From Paraspadella gotoi (lineage: Eukaryota; Chaetognatha): a stretch of DNA of 64,000 nt. A program made the position numbers and the translations under genes. Below are positions 43,188 through 53,747 of this stretch, piece after piece; the stretch's first letter is position 1; every line of letters begins with the position of its first letter. The notes below the pieces were generated by a model. That model was not told the origin of the DNA, did not search any database, and saw only the letters and a list, made by a program, of their open reading frames with translations. Location: assembly GCA_051294375.1 (NCBI GenBank), contig CM119268.1, positions 15,091,082 through 15,155,081 of the forward strand. The letters are read 5' to 3'.

Positions 43188-46126
43188 TCAACTGCCGATT
43201 TCAACTTCTTGCATCGATACCCATTCCTGCCTAATTATATCGCCAGAGGTCAACGAGTCACGGTGGCTTTTTGAGTGCTTGCGCAGATGATCAGAACGGG
43301 AAAAGGTTTTCGGACATAGCGGGCACTTGAATGGCCGTTCACCAGTATGTAGGCGCATGTGACGCGTGAGCTCGTCGGAACGCTTGAATTTTTTGTCGCA
43401 CGACTCCCAAGTACACACGTACGGAGTTTCACCAGTGTGAGTTCGGACGTGTGTCGTGAGGTGAGATCGTTTCGTGTATATCTGGAAGCAGAGTTTTCAA
43501 TTAAGCAAGAAACATATCTAAATTATATTTATAATTAATAAATTAAGTAATAAGTATTCAAGTCAAATCCAACCTTGCCGCAAAATTGGCAGGGATAAAT
43601 CTTCTTTCCATCAGCGCGAAAGACAAGGGCTTCGTCCTCCGTGACCTCGTGGGAATCTTCGATCATCAGTACATGACCATCCCCTTCCATCTCTAGTTCG
43701 TTAGCGGAAGTGGAGTAAAACACGGATTCTGGTGGACCTAATTATTAACAAAAAGACAGAGTAAATACGAAATACTAATAAATGATTATGATTTTAATTC
43801 CCAGAACTCGCAATATCTGAATTTAGTCTTCGTGTTTGTGACGTCATCCAGACATGTTTCATTCGCGATCTCAAACACAAACAANNNNNNNNNNACAGTA
43901 ACGTTACGCCATTTTTCATTGTGTCATATGCTCATCGTTTTAAATACTTACTCTCGTGAGGAAGCGGAGCGGGCAAAATCTTCCTGGGTATTGTTGCCGC
44001 CGAAGGAACCGACGGTTCCTCTCTTAGTCGACGTACGACCTTAATCGGCGATGATGACAGAGCCGGAACAAAAACTGGGGCTGGGCTGGGCTTCGAGTCT
44101 TCTGCGATGTCGCCGTGATCCAGCACAATTATCTAAGTTTAATATCAGTTTTAAGTAAATTATAAACAAGAACGGAAATTCAAATGTTGTGTTGCGCCAC
44201 AGTATGTTATCGACAAGTACTGCATTGGAATAATTTATATGAGATTTCTTTAAAAAACAAAAGGCGGCGCTAGTAGTAGTTGCTTTGAGGTTTTTTTCTT
44301 TTTTTTTCTCAGCAACCAACTATAAACGAGTTATGAGCATCTTTTTTGCAAGTGGGACAGACCGACGGACAGACTTACCGATCGACCGACAAGTGACTTA
44401 CAGAGTACTCGCGTCGCAACTAAAAATACCTGGCGGCTCTTTTCACAGCATATCGTCTAACCTTTTTATTATTGGAGGAAGTTGGGCACAAGAATTTGGC
44501 AGCTAAAGAGTGTTTTCGCTTTTGAGCGCCGACCAGCGGCTTTGGGGTAGTGGTCGAGGATATTGATGAAGAAGAGGGCGGTGTCAGGTCAGACTGGCCT
44601 AACGGCTTGATTGGTTGAGGTGCAGGTTCTTTAGAGACTTTAGTATCATCTTCTTCAGTTATTGCATACAGATTGATGCCACCCGAATTATTCACCTCTA
44701 TCCTGGAAATTATAGATACAAAACATTACAAAAAAAAACGTTAAATTTAGTGGAATTCGGTTTTATTCTTACCTAAAAACTTCTTTCTGCATCGTCAATG
44801 AATAGTCACCAAGAACGATCTTGTGCCGGTCTCTCATATGGTTACTGATGACGGACTCGTTCGGAAAAATTTCAAAACAAAAAGGACATTCAAACATTTC
44901 CACCTGCCAAAACAAATTTATGTTAAAGATGGGAACGCCTGGCTATTGGCTAAGACATTGTATATATATTATATTATGAAATTGGTACAACCAATATAAA
45001 AATTATCCATTCATTTAATAAATAAGCTATCTTGCCCCAGACTTTGGACAGGCTTTGGTGGTTTAAGGCCTCCATTAATCTTAATATAATGGACGCTACC
45101 TCTAATTCCGTTCCTGAATGATCTCGCATGTGCTCTTCCATTCTTTCTTCAATGAACACATTTTCGTTGCAGACTTTGCACACGAGAGGATTGCCCCCTT
45201 CAAGATACTGCTTGAGAAGCTTGCCTGCTAAACGTCGCTTGTTTTGGCTCGACTCTTGGCCTAAAATATCAGGAAAATGTATTCAGCCAGCAGGCATTCC
45301 TGGAGATTAATACGTTCTAGAGGTCTATGGAAAATGAAGAGCAAAGTTTTTTTTAATAAATTAAGGGAAAAAGAAGAGGAACAAAACATAACGGAAAAGG
45401 ATAATTTCTCGGGTAAGTTAAGGTTTGGGGCAAGTTAGATAATAAATATCCAATAAATTCAGCGTATTTAAGATCACTGTCATGGTCCTAATTTATTTTT
45501 TTGGTAAATAAACGAACTATGTTTTTTCATCTTTCCTTTAATTTTTACATTTTTCCCATTTTCTAGAACGTATTAAAATCCAGGATTGCCTCAGCGCTTA
45601 TAAACTTTACGTATTTAATATACGAGATATATTGAAAGCCATTATAAACCTAGAAACGCTTACTTGGTTTCGCATCAGGTTTAGAAATATAAGTCGTAGG
45701 TAAATGATTGTTTTGAGCGTCTGGAAATGTTTCACACACTTCCTCCGTATATTCTACGCAAATAGAGTCAGAAATAGTGTCCGCTTGAGATTCCAATTTG
45801 ATTAAATCGCGACGTCTGTCCTCCATTGAACCATCGCAATTAAGGACGAAGTTACTAACAGCAGTACCCGTCCGCGTTGTCAAGGGACGTGCTTTAGGAT
45901 TCGTCGACCAGGCGTCTAGTCTCGAAGGTGGACGAGCGCTATATAACGTTTCCCCGTTGTCGACGTCGGCCGGAGAAGCGCTCCGGAATCTCGAATCTAT
46001 CGTTTCCGGACTTGACTCAGTCCGAACCTCCACCATGTTGGCCACGATGTTTCTATCGAGGTCCGTCGAAGTTACAAAGAAAGAGTCATGGTCCTTTGAA
46101 GAAGAGGTCATCACCGACTCGGACAT
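43188..46126 (-). CDS. KLF-type C2H2 zinc-finger transcription factor
   Basis: Seven minus-strand exons (46126-45664, 45260-45100, 44903-44773, 44702-44462, 44132-43952, 43737-43574, 43481-43188) join in phase to 544 residues. The C-terminus has three linked fingers: [20 protein letters not shown], then [20 protein letters not shown], then [20 protein letters not shown], joined by HTGE linkers. The SHL / SDEL..RH / SDHL..H pattern is that of KLF/Sp factors, which bind GC/CACCC boxes. Finger 1 has CX2C rather than the usual KLF CX4C. Two further, separate finger-like units lie upstream: CKVCNENVF...HMRDH and CPFCFEIFP...HMRDRH. The N-terminus is acidic and Ser-rich, with no obvious repression motif. 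The start is the first ATG ([11 protein letters not shown]). All introns are GT-AG; intron 5 contains a 10-base gap. Confidence 0.82.
43885..43894. other. 10-base assembly gap
   Basis: Ten N lie within intron 5 of the zinc-finger gene; 10 is probably a nominal gap size. Confidence 0.95.
44978..45085 (+). repeat. Dispersed repeat headed by ATTGGTACAACCAAT
   Basis: This copy begins GAAATTGGTACAACCAATAT and continues AAAATTATCCATTCATTTAA, then GGTGGTTTAAGGCCTCCAT. It lies in intron 2 of the zinc-finger gene, a few bases from exon 2. The first 15 bases form a perfect 6-bp stem with a 3-base loop. Confidence 0.75.
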
Positions 46127-47268
46127 GTCATCTTCGCAACAGAATTTTTTATCAATAGCGAGTGATAGCACGGTGAAAAGTCTTCCTTGTTTTACTTTTT
46201 AAAAATATTGCTTAAAACAATTAACACAATGGAAAAATTTTATCAATACAATTCTAAAATACACTGCAACCGGAGAAAAGTGTCACGGGGTTATTTTACA
46301 AGTCAATAAACGTTCTTGATATTTTGGGCGTGTCCCAAATAAAGGGTGGTTGTAGGATGTATTAAAACTTTTCAGAGAAATGCCTTTGAAGTAAGTGTTT
46401 ATAAAAAGATCAACTTATTGAATTTAACTTGTAATGATAACTAATAATTAGAAAATTTTTCGAAAGCGGTATAAGTAAATTAGGAGGTAGATATCGCAAA
46501 AGTAGAAAAGGTAACAAAGGCGTGCCTTTGTAAAAGCCACGATTTCGAGAAATGATTCTGATTGGTCAGAGGATGTTGAAAACCAAAACGAGATTCAGCT
46601 GAGCACCTAGGAAAAAGGACTGACTTTTAAAACAATAATTACTTTTATAATTATTCGTAAAATAAAGTACATTGTAGAAAGACATTAAAAGACATTTCGC
46701 ATCCTTTTACTTTTATATTAAAATAAACTAGCCAGAATATTTTGTTTCATAGCAGTTTCATGCTGACTTATTAACTTCAAATTATAAAGACAAAATATTA
46801 ATTAATTAAATAAGGGTAGTATTAAATTCATTAATTTTTATTAATCTAAAATATTAAAGATATAAACAAAATAATAGTGCCAAGGGTAAAAAATCGATTA
46901 ACAAATCAATAATCCGCGAAAGTTAGGTGAGAACAGGTATAGAAACAAAGCCAAATAAATCGACATCGATTCCTAGGAAATAGTATTAAATTAATAATAT
47001 AACATATATAACAATAATAATTATTGTTATGAAAATTAATAGCCTAAATTCTTTGACTTATGTCGTTCAAGTACTCGCGATTTGATTGGTCGCTGGTTTC
47101 GTTTTCCTCTGACGAAGAATGTGATTCTCAAATTTCCGTCAACGCAAGCGCAGAACAGTTCTCGTCATGAAGTCCTGCAGTCGCCATTATTTCTCTTAGG
47201 TTACTGTCCATTTCTTGGCTCTTACGTCGAGAAAAGGGCTTCCGGACTTTGAAATTTTCGATTTCCCG
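46127..47268. promoter_or_regulatory. Divergent promoter region between zinc-finger gene and MED26
   Basis: The 1.1-kb AT-rich spacer separates two start codons facing away from each other. Near MED26, GTCGCCATTATT (about 47182) carries a YY1-like GCCAT core and CGCAAGCGCAG lies at about 47142. No TATA box is obvious. Shared control is inference from the layout. Confidence 0.35.
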
Positions 47269-50200
47269 ATGCAGCATCCGGTCGGACTATTTACTATAAA
47301 GGAGCGGCTAATTGGAGCGCTTGACAAAGACAGTAATGTATGTAAATTTGGGTCTTCTCGTCGATTCTTTTTAATAATTCTTTTACAATTAATGTTTAGG
47401 TCGTCAACCTGGACGTGGTACGGGATGCTATATCCCAGCTTGAGTCAGCCTCGTGTATCACGCGCGAATTTTTGGAGGTATTTCGATTGTCAAATGACAA
47501 ATAATGTTTTAATAAATATCTTCAAAATTTAAAGAAGATCTAACCTAACTGGGTTGGTAGTTGAGATCTGGGTCAGGTAGTAGCTTCAGTTCAGTTCAGG
47601 GTAGTAGTTTTGTTATGATTTAAAAATAGTCGGATAGTTTGCTGAAACTTTCAAATCATCACAATTAAAAAGTTTCTAAAGTACATAAAAATTCGTTCTG
47701 ATTTTAGAGATCTAATAATTATAATTATAATAAAGCAATGTAATTTTGTAATGTATTTAAAATAAAGAAAATCTTTTTTTAAAAACGCCTTAATTCTTTT
47801 TACTGATTTTGTGGGTAAAAATTGTTGGTTGCCACTTGCCACTTGACAGTGAGAAAAAGAAAGATAGATCATTGCTAATTTAAATTTAAAATTTTACCGA
47901 TAACCTAATTTTTCATTTTAATTTTCTAGTTGGTCTTATGAGACTCTTTCCCGTATGGTCAGTAAAGATATTTTGAATTCGCTTTAATTTTAATATTTAT
48001 AAATATTTCAAAATAAATTTTTTACGATTTTTTTTTTTCATTTTACTCAAAGGAAACCCGGTTGGGGCGGACAATCAATCTCCTTCGGAAAACGACTTCC
48101 GACCAGGAGGTGCAGAGGAAGGCTAAAAAGCTTCTCAAGAGCTGGCGGCGATTTATCGACACCAACAAGGTTGGAGAAACTTCGTCGGGCTCAGTCGTCC
48201 CGGGGGCTTCCGATCCATCATCACCGAAGGAGGCTGATTCGCCGGCTTCTCCCGTCGTTGGGAAGAGCCGCGTCCCCAACGGAGTCCGACTCGGTGCCGA
48301 CGCATCTTCCACCTCCTCGTTCCCCATCTCTCCTACTGTTCCGGTGTCCACACTAAGATCAAACGGGGATAAAGTGACTCCAAAACGCTCCCCGTTGGCT
48401 TCGTGTCTGCGAAAAACTGCATCTCCATTTACCGCTTCTTCTCTCGCCGTCGGCAGTGCGGTCGGATATGCCCAAAGTAACTGTGATAATACCGTCTCTC
48501 CCAAGTCCGCCCTCAAGAATGCCTCCACACTTTCGACGCGTTCCACGGCTCTCGTTAAACGAGTCACCTTCGACTGCGTTGAGCGTATCGTTTCGCCCCT
48601 GTCGCGCAAACTCATGACCTCTCCCCCGAGAATATCTCTACGAGAGACTCCTATAGAGGCATCAACCGTGTCAGCCTCCGCCGCCGCCTCTTTATCTTCC
48701 GCCAAACCCACGGTTGCCAACGGAAGAAAACTTTCGCCCGACCATTTTAATGGTGCGTTCGAAAAATTAGGTGATTGTGATATTAACTATTTTAAAACAG
48801 AAATGAACCATACAATATAACTATAACAATGTTTCGTTTGATTTTTCAGAGGATTCAAGAAAGTCATCAGTTCCAGAAAAGAAACCAAAATTATTAATAC
48901 GTTTTAGCAAGGCGCCGGGAGAAGTTGGCCGAAATTTTTCTTGTCACACCCAGGGTATTTGAATTTATTATGTACTTTATTCTTTTTATTTTGTTAATAT
49001 GTAGCTAAAGGGATTCGCGTTTCTTTTACATGGTGACAATTGTACAAGCGCCGGTTAAAAAACGCTGTCATTTGCAAACCAGTGGTTATTTCATTGATTT
49101 TAAAAAATAGTTGAGTAGAAAATATTAAAGTCATTTATATGTTCAAATTTTATATTGATCAGTTGAGATATGCCTTGACAATAAGTGGAGAAAGTTGGCT
49201 TTTAAAATCGGGTTTCATTTTCCAACTCAGTTTTTAAATTAAAATTTTTTTTTTTTTCAACTTTTAGCACTTTTTTAAACAAAACATTTATTAAGATATT
49301 AACAATATTAATATCCTTAGAAAGCCCTTAAAAAAATGAAGAGAATGATATACTTACAAAAGCTCTAACATAAAAATTAAGTTGCCCTGCCTTGGTTCAA
49401 TTAAAAGAGTCAAAAATGAATTATCTAAATTTTAAATCTTTTTATCGTCGCAATCGCTTTGCGTTTGCGACGATCTTGTAATGCTTTTGCAGATAAGTGG
49501 CATCGTCGTCGGCGTTCCAATTTATAGATCGCCTTTTTGAAGATTAAATTTGGTTGTATGAAGCTGAAAAGTTATATACAGCTTTTCATCATTGAGGTCC
49601 TTGAAATTGGTGAGGACGTTTATTAAATACGTTTTGTTTACGTTTTATCAAAACTACTTTTATTTTTATGTCTTTTTCTCTCTTTTTTAATTATATGTAG
49701 CTCTCTCTCTCTTTTCCCCAGTCGCTGATTCCTTGGGCTTTCTTTCTTTTTCTCTTTTTTCTCCTGCTGCTTCTGCTGATTCATCCAAAAACGATGTGGC
49801 TTCTCCCTCTCTCTCTGCGTTTTTATTTAAAAAAAAAAAGAATTAGGATTGAACTCGTAAAATTAGGCATCGCATTCGTGCATGTTATCATTTTGCTATC
49901 GCAACATCGGTTTTTATTCGTTCTTTTCTCGTCACTCTCTTTATTTTTTTTTTTCTTTCTTTCTTTCTTTCTTTTCCTTTCTATTCTTTCTTTCTTTCCT
50001 TTTCTATTCTTTCTTTCCTTTATATTCTTTCTTTCTTTTATTCTTCTTTCCTTTATATTCTTTCTTTCCTTTAATATTCTTTTTTCCTTTATATTCTTTC
50101 TTTCCTTTATATTCTTTCTTTCCTTTATATTTTTCTTTCCCCTTTTATTCTTTCTTCTTTTTCTTTGTTTATAAATTAATTTTTCTTTTCTCAAATTTGA

Positions 50201-52800
50201 TTTTTTTTAGTATAAAATTTGTCGTCATCCCAGATTTTTCTTATGCGATTGCGACAATCCTTAATTCCTTATGCTTTTAAGATTTTTTTAAAATAGATGA
50301 CCAATTTAAATTATTATAACATAAAATATTATTATTTATTTAAGTATCATGAAAGAGCCTGAAAAAAAAGATTTAAGTTAGCCAATCACAATTTGATTAA
50401 AATCTTAAATTTACCTTCCAGCTATCGATTTTTAAAAAGATGTCTTGTTTTTGAGTATCCTAATTAAATTAAAGCTGGTTCGGTTAAATTTTATACTACA
50501 GTATTTGTAAGTACAGCGAGTTCGAAAATGAAACCCGATTTTAAAAGCCAACTTTCTCCACTATTGTCAAGGCATATCTTAAATGATCAATATAAAATTG
50601 AACATATAAATAATTTATTATTATCTACTCAACTAATTTTTAAAATGAAATAACCACTGGTTTGCAAATGACAGCGTTTTTTTAACTGCGCTTGTAAAAT
50701 TGTCACCATGTACTATATATGTAATATTGTAATATTATTATATTACAGGCGAATTAAAGGAACTACACGGTTCCGACGTTCGCAAATCGACTTCGGCTTC
50801 CGGAACCGCCTCCGAAAACCCAGCCGAGAATGCCGCCCTCCCTGTTGAGTCAAATCGTAAAGACTCGTCTCAACGGAAGATTAAACGAAAGAAAGTCGAC
50901 GGCGAGGACGACGAGGAGCGTGCGAGTCACCCCTCTATCTCGCCACCGAACGGAATTCGTTTGGACTCTCGTTCCGCCAATGGAGTCGCGACAGCGCTCT
51001 CGTCCCCGTCGCTGCGGACGCCTAAAAACAAAAGATTAAAGAAGGGGAACGCGGAAGAGAACTCGCGAGCGTCTCTATTGGTTTCCCCATCGACCCTATC
51101 GTCCCGTGCCGCCGCCTCCACCGCCGTTGAACAGACTCTTTCATCATCTCATTCCTTATCATCAGCTGTGGCCTTATCTGATGCGTTAACCAGTCAATGC
51201 AATGAAAGCAATTTAAACAATTTCAACAACAATAACCAAAAGGACTCTCACGTGAAATCTTCTTCGGGCGCCCTAACGTCGTCGCTTGTCGCTGATTCGT
51301 CGGCGGTCATATCTCCTTCGTCTCAGGTGACACTGTTAATTTACGTATTAATAAATTCCAAGGAAAGGGAAAAAATTTTAACTAAAATTTTTTTTTCACA
51401 GCATTCGCTTTCGAATCTACATACTTCATATGGGGACCCCGGTGGAGGCGGTCGCGAGTCTTTTGTCGCTGAAAGACGCGGTTCCACCAGTAGTGCAGAG
51501 ACGCTTTGCGGCGACACAGTTGCGGAAAATTATGATAGATTTACTCTCGGCAACAGCCAACTCGACCCCCCTCGACCTCCGGGTTACTTACTCGATACGC
51601 CGACCATTTCGCCGGAGAGCCCCGTGGTGTCCCCTAAGACCGCAGATGAGGCGTCCGTCACGAAAAGGAAAAAGAGCGCGGTGCTTTCTCTGCATCAAAG
51701 TAAAGACAGCTCGAAGTCATCGCCAGTTTTCAAGCAGACGCCAAATAAATTGTCACCGTCCCTTCCTTCAATCGTTCAGGGTAATTAGTGGGGAGAAAAA
51801 AAGTAAGAGAGCAAAATTGTGGTCGTTGGGGGGCAGGAGGAGGATTGAGAACTGAAAGTTTGCTACGTAGAATTTTTTTGACTTCTGAGATGTTTTCATA
51901 TCCTCCACGCTGCATTATGACCTTGTTTTCTTTTTTGATGGAAGTTGATCTGATGTTGTACTTAGATTGAAAATTCAATTTAATTTTTTATAGGTAAAAA
52001 CCGCAAAGTTCAAACGACGGAGGAGTTGATGGCGGATTTAAAGGAAAGAACCGCAACGGAAATTGAAGAATTAACGAGGCTAGCGAAGGGAGCCGTTAAG
52101 GAAAACTCGCTGTCACATCTTTCCAGGTAAAATTCTACCTAACTTCTAGTTGACCATTACGGTGCTGATACTAAACCGCCCAGGGGATCTCTGATAATAT
52201 TTCCTTGGGATTTAGCCCAGAGCGTTAATCATCATTGTACTGTATTTGTAATGTAATTTCTGAGTTTTCTATTCATCACTTTTCTTAAGTGAATCCAAAG
52301 TCGTGGGCGGGTCTTCACCCTACCTCAGTCAAGCAAAGTCTGACTTGGTCCAAAAGTTTCTGGAAACATGCGAACCATCGTCGTCAACAACTCCCATCGA
52401 CGGAGCACCCCGTGACTGTGGGACCGTTGGCAACTGGACCGGCGTTTCGGACTCAGCACGCCTTCAACAATGCGGCTCACCTTCTGACCTCCACCTAATC
52501 GACAACCCCTTCAAGCTTCTCCCGCCCATCGACCTCAGCGTTTTGGATTGGAAAGACGATCGGATCGACGATATCAACTCTGACCGCAAAGGCGAAGATG
52601 CCAATCCAGACGTCGAAGGAAGAGATAGAGAACTTGTAGGTTTAGAGACCATAGAGAAATTGGAAAAGGAAAAGTGGTCTGGCGTCAACGGCTGTTACGA
52701 CGACACTGGTGACTGGAAAAACTGGACGCAATGCGTCGCGCTTTCTTCATACGCCGGAGATGACATCAACATTTTGCCTTACGTCGACGTCGATGGGTGA
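47269..52800 (+). CDS. MED26: Mediator complex subunit 26 (MED26)
   Basis: Eight exons (47269-47337, 47400-47477, 48053-48752, 48850-48954, 50749-51326, 51402-51780, 51994-52126, 52290-52800) join in phase to 850 residues. The N-terminal TFIIS-N (LW) domain is split over three exons: IKERLIGALDKDSN, then VVNLDVVRDAISQLES, then ETRLGRTINLLRKT and AKKLLKSWRRFID. A long Ser/Pro-rich, low-complexity middle follows. The conserved VQTTEELMADLKERT block and the terminal NILPYVDVDG match the MED26 C-terminal module (vertebrate MED26 ends LPYV-C-L-D). The N-domain is known to recruit elongation factors (SEC, TFIID) and the C-terminus anchors to Mediator. All introns are GT-AG. A 1.7-kb DNA element fills intron 4. 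An AATAAA is at 53025. Confidence 0.93.
49029..50710. mobile_element. Non-autonomous TA-target DNA transposon with about 190-bp terminal inverted repeats
   Basis: The left end CATGGTGACAATTGTACAAG and the right end (reverse complement CATGGTGACAATTTTACAAG) start inverted repeats of about 190 bases (49029-49227 and 50520-50710). Both are flanked by TA. That fits Tc1/mariner-type insertion. The interior (about 1.3 kb) has no transposase frame and includes a T/C-rich tract. The element lies in MED26 intron 4. Confidence 0.7.
49930..50190. repeat. Pyrimidine tract with TATATTCTTTCTTTCCTT units
   Basis: About 260 bases of T/C-rich sequence include about 18-base tandem units at 50040-50130. It lies inside the TA-target element. 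It yields long but meaningless Phe/Leu or Lys/Arg frames. Confidence 0.75.
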
Positions 52801-53747
52801 AAGAGAGAGATTGGGGAGCTACTTTGTCGTGAACGTCAGTCGGATTATTTTCAAACTGCATTCGTTTCTTTTAAAAAGTATGACGTCGATGATTCGACGT
52901 AAAAATTTTTTTGATCTGTCAATTTAATTTAACGCGTCGTTGTTTGCAGTTTGAAAGCAAGAAAGGAGAGCAAGTAGTGCTAAATTTATTTCAAAAGGCA
53001 ATGCCGTTTGGGACAATGAGTAAAAATAAATTGAAATTTTTCTTTTTAGTCGTACTTGACTGTATAGAATTCTACTAATGAGTTTTTGGAGTAGAATAAG
53101 CGTTTAACGTTGATATTTGATTCCTAAAATTTAACAGTAAATTTAATTTTTTTGAAGAATTTTAGTACGAACTAGAGTAACAACTGGAGAAAACATGGCG
53201 ACGGTCATTTGTTCGAAATTTATTTTTATTCACGATTTTTTAGCTCAATTTGAGTTATTTCCTTCCATTTAAATTTTAACTGAATTTGAGCGTTGATATA
53301 GAAATAATCTTTACCGTTATTGCTTGGATTCGCAGACGTACAGCTAAAGGGTTGAATTGATATTTTCCTGTTTCATTATACAATTTTTCTTTGGTAAGCT
53401 ACCTTTAAAATAATTATTTGGTTAATTTATTTTATAAAAAACTACAAATAATTTTAATATCAAACACGTATTATGTTTTAGAAATGGTAAATGGTAAAGT
53501 ATTTCTTACCCAACTTTAAGTTTTGCGAGATCGTTGTTCTTGGGTCATTTATGTTAATAACCGTTTGTAATTGCGATTCTCCGAAAGATTGTCTTGATTC
53601 TATATTTATTTGCCATATACTGACAGAAAAGATGTTGTATAGAAAGCGTATTTCTCTTCCTAGATGATTATTTTTCTTTCCCTTTAAACAGAAAAGGCTT
53701 AAAAGAACCTCGACTTTTGTTCCGATGTCTAAAGCTAGAACTGACAA
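52801..53747. other. Spacer between MED26 and dysbindin
   Basis: A poly(A) signal AATAAA (53025-53030) ends MED26. ACATGGCGACGGTC at about 53194 resembles a YY1-type initiator and could mark the dysbindin promoter. No exon was confirmed in between. Confidence 0.4.

Noticed and set aside
43250-43432. Alternative minus-strand frame over the zinc-finger exon
   Set aside because: The other frame encodes three perfect C2H2 fingers; this one is out of frame.
48043-48720. 225-residue minus-strand frame opposite MED26 exon 3
   Set aside because: The plus strand carries the conserved MED26 N-terminal domain in phase; the antisense frame is a shadow.
49794-50280. Long Phe/Leu-rich (plus) and Lys/Arg-rich (minus) frames
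   Set aside because: They come from the T/C-rich core of a transposable element, with no start context or homology.
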